The position numbers and the translations under genes are program-made. The notes below the pieces were generated by a model. That model was not told where the DNA came from, made no database searches, and saw nothing but the letters and a program-made list of their open reading frames with translations. 64,000 bases of DNA from Mycobacterium gordonae (GTDB lineage Bacteria; Actinomycetota; Actinomycetes; Mycobacteriales; Mycobacteriaceae): positions 4,124,739 to 4,188,738 of the forward strand of contig NZ_CP070973.1 in the NCBI RefSeq assembly GCF_017086405.1, given 5' to 3'. This document shows, piece by piece, positions 46,945 to 55,059 of this stretch. The number at the start of each line of letters is the position of its first letter. Position 1 is the first letter of the stretch.

Positions 46945-47519
46945 TTTCGGGCTAGGGACTCGGCGACGAAATCGGCCGTGCGGCCGTGCCATTGACGCCA
47001 CCGGCGAACCATCGCGTGTCCCGCTCCCGCGACACCCACCCACTCAGCGTCCAGCCCGCGCCGGACGGCCCGCCGTGTCTGTTCGTAGGAAGTGAGAGGG
47101 TCCGTCCTGGTGTCGGCGGTGCCGTGCAGGACCAGCAGCCGGGTGCCCTTGGGAATCAGGTCGCCCTTGTCCCCCGCCCACCACGGCGCCAGCGCCACCA
47201 CGGCCGCGATGCCGCCCTGGGCAGCGAGCTGCGCGGCGACCCGTCCGCCCATCGAATGCCCAACCAGCACAACGCTTTCCGGCTGCCATCGGTGTCGGCA
47301 GCGGCGCAGCACGTCCTCGGCGTCGCGCACCGGGTCGCGCTGCGGGCTGTTCCATCCGCGCAGCCGGTACTGGACTCGTCGCACGACGACGTCGGAACCG
47401 AGTCGGCGTCGTAGTGCGCGCGCGATGAACACCATCCGGAGATTGGCCGGCTGCCACCATCGTGACGGCTCGTTACTGCGCACCTTGCCGCCGGGGAGGA
47501 CCAGCACGCACGCGCGCAC
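46911..47519 (-). CDS. Alpha/beta hydrolase (serine hydrolase)
   Basis: A 202-residue small alpha/beta hydrolase. The nucleophile elbow is LVGHSMGGR (GxSxG), the acidic residue is in HGTADTRTDP, and the catalytic His is in VAGAGHAMVRR. There is no lid domain or signal peptide. The N terminus MRACVLVLPGGKV has an oxyanion-type PGG. The C terminus is Arg/Gln-rich. Lipid, ester or dienelactone hydrolysis are possible; the substrate cannot be named. It lies 11 bp downstream of the TB18.6 gene on the same strand and overlaps the PPE 3' end in convergent orientation. Confidence 0.85.
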   Translation of the reverse strand: MRACVLVLPGGKVRSNEPSRWWQPANLRMVFIARALRRRLGSDVVVRRVQYRLRGWNSPQRDPVRDAEDVLRRCRHRWQPESVVLVGHSMGGRVAAQLAAQGGIAAVVALAPWWAGDKGDLIPKGTRLLVLHGTADTRTDPLTSYEQTRRAVRRGLDAEWVGVAGAGHAMVRRWRQWHGRTADFVAESLARNHRRGRSGQQQ

Positions 47520-47530
47520 CGGTTGGCTGC

Positions 47531-48058
47531 TTACGTCTGCTCGTAGGTCGCGTGGATGACCGCCCGGGCGATCGCATGCTGAAACAGGTTGAAGCCCAAG
47601 TAAGCGGGGGTGGCGTCCTCCGGCAAATCCAGTTTGTCGACATCGACGGCGTGGACGGCGACGTAGTAGCGATGCGGGCCGTGTCCCGGGGGCGGCGCGG
47701 CGCCGATGTAGCGACGCTGCCCCGCATCGTTGGCCAGGGTGAGCGCGCCGCCCGGCAGTTCGCCGCCGTCTCCGGCGCCGGCGGGCAACTCGGTGACGTC
47801 GCCGGGCAGGTTGGCCACCGCCCAGTGCCAGAACCCGGAGGCCGTCGGAGCGTCGGGGTCGTAGACGGTGACCGCGAAGCTGCGCGTCTCCGGGGGGAAG
47901 CCCGACCAGCTCAGCTGCGGGCTGACGTCCTCACCCCCGGCCCCCATGATCCCGCTGACCTGCGCGTTGGACAGCGGCTGACCGTCGGTGATCGATTCCG
48001 AGGTCAGGGTGAACGACGGCAGGTCGGGCAGCGCGTCGTAGGGGTTGGGCACTGTCAT
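47531..48058 (-). CDS. PEBP (YbhB/YbcL, Raf-kinase-inhibitor-like) family protein, TB18.6
   Basis: A 175-residue phosphatidylethanolamine-binding-protein fold. It has the ligand-site signatures DPDAPTASGFWHWAVANLPG (CR1) and GPHRYYVAVHAVD (CR2) with the conserved Asp, His and Pro. The N terminus PYDALPDLPSFTLTSESITDG is typical of the bacterial branch. There is no signal peptide. By sequence and position it is Rv2140c (TB18.6), a protein reported to bind small molecules; its cellular role is unclear. The ATG at 48058 is 20 bp after the M20 peptidase stop, so the M20 peptidase, PEBP and hydrolase genes may share a message. Confidence 0.93.
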   Translation of the reverse strand: MTVPNPYDALPDLPSFTLTSESITDGQPLSNAQVSGIMGAGGEDVSPQLSWSGFPPETRSFAVTVYDPDAPTASGFWHWAVANLPGDVTELPAGAGDGGELPGGALTLANDAGQRRYIGAAPPPGHGPHRYYVAVHAVDVDKLDLPEDATPAYLGFNLFQHAIARAVIHATYEQT

Positions 48059-48077
48059 TGTCAGTCCTCTCGTGTCA

Positions 48078-49436
48078 TCAGCAGTGGGTGAGAAAGTGCG
48101 CCAGCACTTCGGTGCCGAACCTCAGCGCGTCGATGGGTACCCGCTCATCGACGCCATGGAACAGCGAGGTGAAGTCCAGGTCCGGCGGCAGCCGCAGCGG
48201 GCTGAAGCCGAAGCAGCGAATTCCTAAGCGCATGAACGCTTTTGCGTCCGTACCGCCGGACAGCATGTACGGCACCGTCCGGGCGCCCGGGTCCAGCGCC
48301 AGTACGGCGGCGTTCATGGCGTCCACCAGATCGCCATCGAACGACGTCTCATAGGAGCCCAGGCTTCTGATCCACTCCCGGGTCACGTCCGGCCCCAGCA
48401 GGGCGTCCACCTCGGCTTCGAACGCCGCCAGGCGCCCGGGCAGCACCCGACAGTCGATCACCGCTTCGGCTGTCGCCGGCACCACGTTGGCCTTGTAACC
48501 CGCCTTGAGCATCGTGGGGTTCGCGGTGTCGTGCAGCACGGCCTTCAGCATCCGCGCCATCGGGCCGAGTTTGTCGATCATTCCGTCGAGGTCGGGTGAG
48601 GCGACGTCGAAAGACAGCCCCGTCTCCTCGCTGACCGCGGCCAGGAATTGGGCGACGGTGTCGGTGCACACCAGCGGGAACTGATGCCGGCCGAGCCGGG
48701 CCACAGCTTCGGCAACGGCGGTGACGGCGTTGTTGTCGTGCACCATCGACCCGTGTCCCGCCCGTCCCCGCGCGGTCAGCCGCATCCACTGGATGCCCTT
48801 CTCGGCGGTCTCGATCAGGTACAACCGACGCTCCCCGCCGTCATGTCGGGGCACGGTCAGCGAGAACCCACCGACTTCGCCGATCGCTTCGGTGACGCCG
48901 TCGAACAGATCCGGGCGGTTGTCCACCAGCCACTGCGCCCCGTACTTGCCGCCGTGTTCCTCGTCGGCGACGAACGCGAACACCAGGTCCCGCGGCGGCA
49001 CGATGCCGGCGCGCCGGAAATGCCGGGCCAGCACCAGCGTCATGCCGACCATGTCCTTCATGTCGACCGCGCCGCGGCCCCAGACGTAGCCGTCCTCGAT
49101 GGCGCCGGAGAACGGGTGCACACTCCAATCGGCCGGTTCGGCGGGGACCACGTCGAGGTGCCCATGGATCATCAATGCGCCGCGGGTACGGTCCGCGCCG
49201 GGCAGGCGGGCGAACACGTTGCCCCGCCCGGGTGCCCCGGACTCGATGTACTCCGTCTGGTAACCGACTTCGGCGAGCTGCTCGGCGATCCACTGGGCGC
49301 ACTCGGCCTCGCCCTTGGTGGTCTCGAGCTCGCCGGTATTGCTGGTGTCGAACCTGATCAGCTTGCTGACGGTTTCGGCCACGTCGTCTGCCGGATTGAA
49401 AGGGTTGTTGGGCTCAGCCTCGCTCGCACCGGTCAC
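48078..49436 (-). CDS. M20 family metallopeptidase (DapE/ArgE-like), Rv2141c-like
   Basis: About 452 residues of the M20A di-zinc amidohydrolase family. Metal ligands are in MIHGHLDVVP (His, Asp) and GRGAVDMKD (Asp); the general-base Glu is in FVADEEHGGKYG; a further His is in the C-terminal SLFHGVDERVP. The dimerisation insert lies between about 200 and 310. The usual DapE2 annotation is uncertain because the family also contains carboxypeptidases and dipeptidases. The GTG at 49436 follows AGGAAAGG; a GTG two codons earlier and a long upstream extension are less likely. It faces away from the tRNA-Leu gene. Confidence 0.9.
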   Translation of the reverse strand: MTGASEAEPNNPFNPADDVAETVSKLIRFDTSNTGELETTKGEAECAQWIAEQLAEVGYQTEYIESGAPGRGNVFARLPGADRTRGALMIHGHLDVVPAEPADWSVHPFSGAIEDGYVWGRGAVDMKDMVGMTLVLARHFRRAGIVPPRDLVFAFVADEEHGGKYGAQWLVDNRPDLFDGVTEAIGEVGGFSLTVPRHDGGERRLYLIETAEKGIQWMRLTARGRAGHGSMVHDNNAVTAVAEAVARLGRHQFPLVCTDTVAQFLAAVSEETGLSFDVASPDLDGMIDKLGPMARMLKAVLHDTANPTMLKAGYKANVVPATAEAVIDCRVLPGRLAAFEAEVDALLGPDVTREWIRSLGSYETSFDGDLVDAMNAAVLALDPGARTVPYMLSGGTDAKAFMRLGIRCFGFSPLRLPPDLDFTSLFHGVDERVPIDALRFGTEVLAHFLTHC

Positions 49437-49550
49437 AGTCACCTTTCCTACCACGCCTGCGAGATGACGGTGAGGCGCGTCGGTCGAGGCCGATTGGGCC
49501 GACGCGACTCGATCCGATAGCCTTAGCTGCCAACTCATGAGGTTGGTCGA

Positions 49551-49636
49551 GTCCGAGTGGCGGAATGGCAGACGCGCTAGCTTGAGGTGCTAGTGCCCTA
49601 CTAATGGGCGTGGGGGTTCAAGTCCCCCCTCGGACA
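49551..49636 (+). tRNA. tRNA-Leu (anticodon GAG)
   Basis: An 86-nt class II tRNA. The acceptor arm is GTCCGAG paired with CTCGGAC plus discriminator A at 49636. The anticodon arm is CTAGC, loop TTGAGGT, GCTAG, giving anticodon GAG. A long variable arm (TGCCC...GGGCG) is typical of tRNA-Leu. The T arm is GGGGG, TTCAAGT, CCCCC. CCA is not encoded. In M. tuberculosis a tRNA-Leu gene lies next to Rv2141c by recall. The 3' half also serves as the left attachment region of the integrated element, and the recombinase stop codon lies in its T-loop. Confidence 0.97.
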
Positions 49637-51264
49637 CGTCCGGCGACACGACTTAAGTCGGCAGTCGCCGTGACTCGCTGAAGATGCGGGTCGTAGTCGA
49701 GGCGCAGGCCCAGGCTTGCGTATACCTGAGCGCGTTCCGCCCCGGTTGCCTCACCAAGCACTGCTGACAGCCCGCCCAATTCCTCAACCAACTCGCTGAT
49801 TTGTGCGGCAGTCATGACGCGAGGTCGCTCCGCTTGCTCAAGACGGACCTTCAGCTCGTCGCGCTCGGCGGTGCGGCGGCGCAATGCAACAGTCAAATCC
49901 TCAACGGCCACACCAGACTCCACGGCGGTAACCAGAGCAGCAACCTTCGCATTCGCCTCGCTGAGCTGGCGCCGCAAGGCCGCGTAGCCAGCCCCTGCTA
50001 CCGGGTCCGCGTCTTGCCCGCGTGCCAAGTCGGCCGGATCGGCCAGGGTGGCGATCCATTCGTCAAGTCGCGCAGTCACCTCATCTTCACGGAGGTAGAC
50101 GGTGCGCGGGTGATCACTCAGGTCCGCGGGTACCGAACGCGACTTACCGAGCTCACAACGGTAGAGGATGCGTGTTGTTCGCTTCCCGGCGCGGGCAGCG
50201 CCCTGCATCCGCCGTCCACATGCGGCACAGAACAGCAGCCCACGCAGTGCATATGGCACTGTTGACTCTCTGCTGCAAACAAGACCGGGACCCCGCCGCG
50301 CCTGCATCCGAAGACGAACAGCCTGCGCTAGTTCGTCACGGATCAGCGCTTCATGCGTGCGGCGTTCTGGTGCGATCCAGTCGGCCTCATCACGCCACCG
50401 CATACGAGTCTCATACCCCGCAGCGACATCATCGGGGTTGACCAGAACCTCGTATTTCTCCTGCTTGCCCCAAACACGGATACCGCGGTACGCCGGGTTG
50501 TCGAGTATCGCGCGGATCGCCGAATGGGACCATCCTCGTGGGTCACGATGCCGATTCCGTGCCGGGTCGTACTGGCTCGGTGACGGTACACCATCGTCGG
50601 TGAGCCGTTGCGCGATATAGCGCAGGCCCGCTCCGTCGGCGTACATGCGGTAGATCCGCTCGACGACCGAAGATGTCGCGGGGTCGGGTTCGAGGCGGTG
50701 AAGCCGCTGCCCAAGATTGGCCTTGGCAGGGTTTGGATGCGGGCCGGCATCGACGAGCCGGTAACCGTAGGGTGGTCGACCACCGAGATATCTGGCGGTG
50801 TCGTGCGCGAGTGCTGACATCGCCGTACGGACGCGCATCTGGATTCGAGCGCGCTCTCCCTTGCTCATGCCGCCGAACAGAGTCATCACCAGGTCGTGTG
50901 CCTCGGAGCCGGGATCGACCGCTCCGCCGACCTCGGGTACCCACAGGCCAACTCCGTAGTGCGTGAGGACAGGGAAGGTGAGCGCGAACTGCGGCCCGTA
51001 GAACGCACGGGCGGGTTCCCCAATCACTACGGCATCAAAGCTACGGTCCCGACAAGCGACATCAGCAAGCAGACGTGACGCCTCTGGCCTGCGCTTCCAC
51101 GGCAGTGAACGGCTCTGTCCCACATCGAAGTAGTCGGCGGCGATGAATCCGCCGTGCGGAGTGATCAGGTCCATGGCACGCCGCTTCTGCCAGCTGCGGC
51201 TCGCCTCCGGGTCTTGAGCGTCCTCCGTGCTCACTCGGCCATAGAAGGCGAACCTCAGGCTCAC
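49618..51264 (-). CDS. Large serine recombinase (integrase)
   Basis: A 548-residue serine integrase that would catalyse integration and excision through a Ser-DNA link. The resolvase domain begins RFAFYGRVSTEDA (catalytic Ser12), with Arg residues in GEPARAFYG and ERARIQMRVRTAMSA. The recombinase domain is about 160-300, and the zinc ribbon shows CAACGRRMQGAAR...RCELG (about 365-395). A coiled coil (about 440-500, LRRQLSEANAKVAAL) and a short C-terminal tail follow. The GTG start overlaps the stop of the upstream small ORF (GTGA). The last codons (RVRGGT) and the TGA lie inside the tRNA-Leu T arm. Serine rather than tyrosine recombinases are unusual for tRNA-targeting AICEs. Confidence 0.95.
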   Translation of the reverse strand: MSLRFAFYGRVSTEDAQDPEASRSWQKRRAMDLITPHGGFIAADYFDVGQSRSLPWKRRPEASRLLADVACRDRSFDAVVIGEPARAFYGPQFALTFPVLTHYGVGLWVPEVGGAVDPGSEAHDLVMTLFGGMSKGERARIQMRVRTAMSALAHDTARYLGGRPPYGYRLVDAGPHPNPAKANLGQRLHRLEPDPATSSVVERIYRMYADGAGLRYIAQRLTDDGVPSPSQYDPARNRHRDPRGWSHSAIRAILDNPAYRGIRVWGKQEKYEVLVNPDDVAAGYETRMRWRDEADWIAPERRTHEALIRDELAQAVRLRMQARRGPGLVCSRESTVPYALRGLLFCAACGRRMQGAARAGKRTTRILYRCELGKSRSVPADLSDHPRTVYLREDEVTARLDEWIATLADPADLARGQDADPVAGAGYAALRRQLSEANAKVAALVTAVESGVAVEDLTVALRRRTAERDELKVRLEQAERPRVMTAAQISELVEELGGLSAVLGEATGAERAQVYASLGLRLDYDPHLQRVTATADLSRVAGRVRGGT

Positions 51265-51458
51265 GCCACTCCCCTCCCTGATCCAAGCATCCGGTCCCGC
51301 ACAGCCATTATCACGTGTACCAGCGCGCGGTTGGCCTCGGACGGAAGTCGATATTGGTTGGGCACAACAATTTCAACACCCCCCTCTGACACCGTCGGCG
51401 CATCGGGACGAGCGTCACACCCGGAGCGAGCACGTGCTGCTCGGGACCTGTCAGCCAT
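51261..51458 (-). CDS. Small element protein in the xis position (candidate directionality factor)
   Basis: 65 residues from the ATG at 51458, which follows GGGGGAAG and overlaps the end of the rep gene by 8 bp. An earlier in-frame start 15 codons upstream is possible. The sequence is Arg-rich at the N terminus, with a central VEIVVPNQYRLPSEANRALVHVI segment and a basic helix. There is no clear MerR-type helix-turn-helix, unlike classic AICE Xis proteins. Its stop overlaps the integrase GTG. Position between rep and int is that of xis in pSAM2, so a recombination directionality role is inferred only from context. Confidence 0.6.
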   Translation of the reverse strand: MADRSRAARARSGCDARPDAPTVSEGGVEIVVPNQYRLPSEANRALVHVIMAVRDRMLGSGRGVA

Positions 51459-52956
51459 CGCTTCCCCCTGGCGGATCCCATTGTTGATTGCGGGCTTGGC
51501 CACGGACTTCGATCAGTCCGATGCGGCGGGTGTGGATGTGTTGGACGGCCGCGGAGTAGATGAGGGTCCGGTCGCCGAGGCTGGTGGGGCCGGCACGATC
51601 GAATTCCCATGCCACCAGATCATCGCCATCGGTGGAGTCGAGGCCGAGATCATGTTGGTGCGCAGTGCTTTTTAAACGTTGTTCACGGGTCCAGGCCGCG
51701 CGACGTTCGCGCAGCGCGGTCATCGTGGTGGAATAGCGGCGGGATTTGCTGGTGATGTGGCCCCGGTAGCCCAGGGTGTGCAGCCACCGACCGACACCGG
51801 CCAGTCCCTTATCGGCGAGTTGGCTGATGGCGGTCAGGATCGCCCGAACGTGGTCGCAGACATCGAGGTCAGCGATGGCCTCGGTGGAGATGCGTCGCGC
51901 GCTGATCCCGACGTCAGCTAAGGATTTGGTGACGTATTTCGCGAGGTAGCGAGCTACGCGGCGGCCTGGAAGAACCCCGCCGTGTGGTGAATCCTCCTGC
52001 ACAGCAGAGCCGTCCGTGCCGGCGTGCCGGTTGTCGATGGGTTGGGTGTCGACTTGTGTGCCGAACCTGATCACCCGTGTCGCTGTATTTGAGGATGAGT
52101 CGGTGACCGTCACGGCCACGGTTCGAACGGCCTGTTGGATGATGGTGGCCAGTTCGGTTGCCGCAAGGGGCGCATGCCAGTCATGACCGCCAGAGTCATC
52201 GCTGTCGGGCGGGTCGAGGCGGATCAGGGCATGAATGTGCGGGATGAGCCGGGCTTGCAGTTCGACGACTTTGATGAAGCTGACCTGCACCGCATCCGGG
52301 TCGGCGCCCGAAGCACGTAGCTCTCGGCGCAGTGTGCGTCGCAGGGTGATGGTGAAGCGTCGCCACAGTTCGGGCAGGTGCCATGTGAACAGGACATGCC
52401 CGGTGTAGTCGTAGCAGTCCGCGCAGATCGGCTGTCCCGCATAGATATCACCTTCGCCGTGGGTTGTGCTGCACCACAGTGGTTTTCCATGCGGGCATCG
52501 GCGGTAGCCGCCAGTGTGGTGGTGGTCGCGACACACACGCTGCTTCTTGTCGCCTGCACGCGCGGCGGCGTGAACAGGCCCGTAGCTAGGTGCGGTGAGG
52601 GTGACGAACACCTGCGGACGATCGGCCACTGCTGCGGGGATGTTGTGGTGGCCGCCGGCGGTGCCAGCGTGCACGAGCTGCCACGTGTCGCGGGCGTACA
52701 GGTCTGAGCACGATGGGCATACCTGTGCGCGGCGGTTGTTGCACCGTGTCCACACCACCCGATCGCGGCCTATCTCGTCGGTACCTCTGAGTTGGATGGG
52801 GTGGGCGCAGAAGCCAACAGATTCCGCGCGCCGCCACCACGATTCGAACCCCGTCGAGGACGCGCGGCGCACCATCTGATCCACCACCGCATTGGTGTCG
52901 ATCGAGCCGGGAACCCCGGGCAACACCAGCGTGGGGGCTGTCGTTGCAGTAGTCAC
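51451..52956 (-). CDS. RepSA-like replication initiator
   Basis: A 501-residue actinomycete element replication initiator, expected to nick its origin and start rolling-circle replication of the excised circle. The HUH motif is in ARLIPHIHALIRLD (His-hydrophobic-His, about 245). The N-terminal half has several Cys pairs (CPSCSDLYARD, CRDHHH...CPHG, CADCYDY) that probably bind zinc. A Tyr-rich C-terminal part contains RYLAKYVTKSL, typical of the family with its candidate nucleophile. The GTG start overlaps the tra stop (GTGA). It ends 8 bp past the small ORF start. The double-strand origin is not recognised. Confidence 0.88.
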   Translation of the reverse strand: MTTATTAPTLVLPGVPGSIDTNAVVDQMVRRASSTGFESWWRRAESVGFCAHPIQLRGTDEIGRDRVVWTRCNNRRAQVCPSCSDLYARDTWQLVHAGTAGGHHNIPAAVADRPQVFVTLTAPSYGPVHAAARAGDKKQRVCRDHHHTGGYRRCPHGKPLWCSTTHGEGDIYAGQPICADCYDYTGHVLFTWHLPELWRRFTITLRRTLRRELRASGADPDAVQVSFIKVVELQARLIPHIHALIRLDPPDSDDSGGHDWHAPLAATELATIIQQAVRTVAVTVTDSSSNTATRVIRFGTQVDTQPIDNRHAGTDGSAVQEDSPHGGVLPGRRVARYLAKYVTKSLADVGISARRISTEAIADLDVCDHVRAILTAISQLADKGLAGVGRWLHTLGYRGHITSKSRRYSTTMTALRERRAAWTREQRLKSTAHQHDLGLDSTDGDDLVAWEFDRAGPTSLGDRTLIYSAAVQHIHTRRIGLIEVRGQARNQQWDPPGGSDG

Positions 52957-54386
52957 CGTTGACCCCGGGCGGTGTCGGTGCGCCCGCTGTTGGACTGGTT
53001 GGTTCGGGTCGCGGCACGAGGTGGCCGGAATCGTGCTGCCAGAGTGGCGATGTCGTGGTCGGCGACGTGAAATGCCCGTACCCGCACCGGTTGGGCCGTG
53101 CCATCGATCATCATGTAGCCCACACCGGGAGTGGTGTCGGGGATGTGATCGCAGTCGGCCCCCGCGTCGCGGGCGCCCTGGCCCAAAACCATGGTGGTTT
53201 GGGTGGCTTCGGTCAACCGCAACCCGATTCGCACGGTAAACAGCTGCCGCACCGGCAGGGTGTCTTTGGCCGGATCTTGCACCGCTGCCACCACCGAAAT
53301 GCCGACGGCCCGGCCTTGGGAGAGCAGCAGGCCCAACAGCTGTTCAATTTCGCTGCGCACCTTGCGGTCGGTCACATACGCAGTCAGCGCGGCGATCTCA
53401 TCGATCACCACCACGAATAACGGCTCAGTCGGAGTCGGGGTGTGCATGCGCGTCTTGCCCCGTAACCGATTGGCGCGGGCGTGCATCACCTCCACTAGTT
53501 GCCGCAGCAGGTACAGGGTGGTGCCAGTGGCGTCGTGGGTGAACACCGTGAACATGGGTGCTCCGGCGCCCAGTTCCATGCCGCCTTTCGGGTCGATGAC
53601 GCAGAGCCGCACTTGTCCGGTTTTCACGGCGGGGGCGAGGCCAGCGATCAGTGACCACAACACTGAACCTTTCCCCGCGCCGGTCGCGCCAGCCACGAGC
53701 AGGTGGTGGCCAAGCAGAGGTAGGTGCCACCAGTGGCGGGTTTCGGTGATCCCGACCCGCACCGACCCCACATCCACCGCAGTCGCCGTCGTGGGCATGG
53801 GCAGGGCAATCGGGTCGGCCAGCACGTCGCCGCGCATCAGGGTGATGCGTAGCTCTCCGGGCGCGGTCGCGCGGATGGCGATCCGGTCGGCACGCCAGGC
53901 GGCGGCTAGCGCCTCGGATTGCTTGTGCCAATCAGCCAGGGAGTGGCCGGTGACCACTCGCAGCGCCAGGACGTCGGTCGTCTTGCCGATGCGCACCGAC
54001 TGCAAGGTCGGCACCAAGGTGCGTTCGCCAAGTGTGGCGGTCAGGCCGTGCAGGGTGCACACCGATTGCCAGGTGCGGGTGTAGCGCGACCAGGTCAACC
54101 AGCGCCGCCGCACCGGCTCGGTGACCCATCCGTGAAACGATCGCGGGTCCAGCCACGCCCAGCCCGCATACGCGGCAGCGAAAGCAATACCGATGATCAG
54201 ACCCGCGCGTGAGCCATGGGTAATGGCCATCGCCACGCTGGCGATGATCGGGATGCTGATGGCCGGGAACAGGACCGCCCACCACAGCAGATACCCGGCC
54301 GCTTTGAACAGTGAGAGGATGAGGTCGGTGATCCAGTCGTCGTCGTTGGATTGAGAGTTCTTGCTGTTTTTGTAGTTTGATGCCAT
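52953..54386 (-). CDS. FtsK/SpoIIIE-type DNA translocase (TraSA-like)
   Basis: A 477-residue septal-type DNA pump that would move the double-stranded element between hyphae or cells. Two membrane spans lie at about 25-80 (AGYLLWWAVLFPAISIPIIA and a following alanine-rich span). The motor domain has Walker A AGATGAGKGS (about 232-241), the FtsK-family DPKGGMEL, and Walker B VVVIDEIAAL. A QDPAKDTLP motif follows. It lacks the FtsK gamma domain. The ATG at 54386 is used. The gene is the upstream member of the tra-rep-xis-int chain; all junctions overlap by 4-8 bp. It is the only conjugation protein needed in AICEs. Confidence 0.9.
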   Translation of the reverse strand: MASNYKNSKNSQSNDDDWITDLILSLFKAAGYLLWWAVLFPAISIPIIASVAMAITHGSRAGLIIGIAFAAAYAGWAWLDPRSFHGWVTEPVRRRWLTWSRYTRTWQSVCTLHGLTATLGERTLVPTLQSVRIGKTTDVLALRVVTGHSLADWHKQSEALAAAWRADRIAIRATAPGELRITLMRGDVLADPIALPMPTTATAVDVGSVRVGITETRHWWHLPLLGHHLLVAGATGAGKGSVLWSLIAGLAPAVKTGQVRLCVIDPKGGMELGAGAPMFTVFTHDATGTTLYLLRQLVEVMHARANRLRGKTRMHTPTPTEPLFVVVIDEIAALTAYVTDRKVRSEIEQLLGLLLSQGRAVGISVVAAVQDPAKDTLPVRQLFTVRIGLRLTEATQTTMVLGQGARDAGADCDHIPDTTPGVGYMMIDGTAQPVRVRAFHVADHDIATLAARFRPPRAATRTNQSNSGRTDTARGQR

Positions 54387-54475
54387 GACAGGCGTCCCTC
54401 TGGTGAGTGAATGGTCGATAGCAGCTCACGTGCTGGGGCGCGACACCCACGAGCGCCGCGCCCCAGCAAATGGGG

Positions 54476-54820
54476 TTATTTCTGCGCGCGGGACGCTTGA
54501 TCGCTCGGCGCAGCCGCGGGGTTGGTGGGGGTGATGGCGTCGGCACGGAACGCCACGCCGCTGCGATCACCTTGAGCCCAAGGGATAGCAACCAGACCCG
54601 CGACTGAAACAGGTTGGGTGACTGTCACTTTCGGATCCCCGGCGACGGTGACGTTGAGCACTTCACCACCGGTGTCATCCAACGCCAACAGCTGCGCGGC
54701 ATACAGTGGCACGCCGGTGGCGGTGTCCACTTTTGGGCTGCCGGTCTCGAAGTTCAGCCGCGGCTCGGCCGCTCGGGTGACGATGAACCGTGTGCCTGAT
54801 GTGTCGATTCTTAAACGCAT
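54476..54820 (-). CDS. SCO3933-type small regulatory protein of AICEs
   Basis: 114 residues from the ATG at 54820 (MRLRIDTSGTRFIVTRAAEP), preceded by AAAGGAAC. Beta-rich, with LLALDDTGGEVLNVTVAGDP and VAIPWAQGDRSGVAFRADAI, the pattern of the SCO3933-like family that sits just before the tra gene in Streptomyces AICEs. The N-terminal 20 residues (FIVTRAAEPRL) are conserved in that family. The C terminus is Ala/Pro-rich. The molecular role is not known to me. It is first in the leftward transfer operon, 89 bp before tra. Confidence 0.78.
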   Translation of the reverse strand: MRLRIDTSGTRFIVTRAAEPRLNFETGSPKVDTATGVPLYAAQLLALDDTGGEVLNVTVAGDPKVTVTQPVSVAGLVAIPWAQGDRSGVAFRADAITPTNPAAAPSDQASRAQK

Positions 54821-55059
54821 TGTCCCGCTGTTCCTTTCGTGATCTGTTTGCGCCCGTTGCGGCGCTGGGCTCAGTTCACGTGGACATCGCGGACGTAGCG
54901 AGGGACGTTGGCAGGCATTGCCGACACTGCCGCAGACATTTCGGACACGACAGGGACATGCCCGTGGGCATCGGACGGGCATCACCGCCGCGGGGCGGCG
55001 GCAGTCGCATGGCAAACTAGGAACCACGCGCTGAGGATGGACAGGGATGACACGGAAAG
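54821..55059. promoter_or_regulatory. Divergent control region of the element
   Basis: The 239 bp between the leftward transfer operon and the rightward HTH-DUF5919 gene. It includes the palindrome ATGCCC-GT-GGGCAT at 54958-54971 with an extra half-site GGGCAT at 54977-54982, and repeated GGACA/GACA words at 54932-54957. This is the natural place for an element repressor or activator to control transfer. Confidence 0.55.
54958..54982. promoter_or_regulatory. Palindrome plus extra half-site, candidate operator
   Basis: ATGCCC (54958-54963) and GGGCAT (54966-54971) form a perfect 6-bp inverted repeat with a 2-bp centre. A third GGGCAT follows at 54977-54982, eleven bp after the second arm start, that is about one helical turn away. 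It lies about 80 bp before the HTH-DUF5919 start. The binding protein is not known. Confidence 0.4.
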
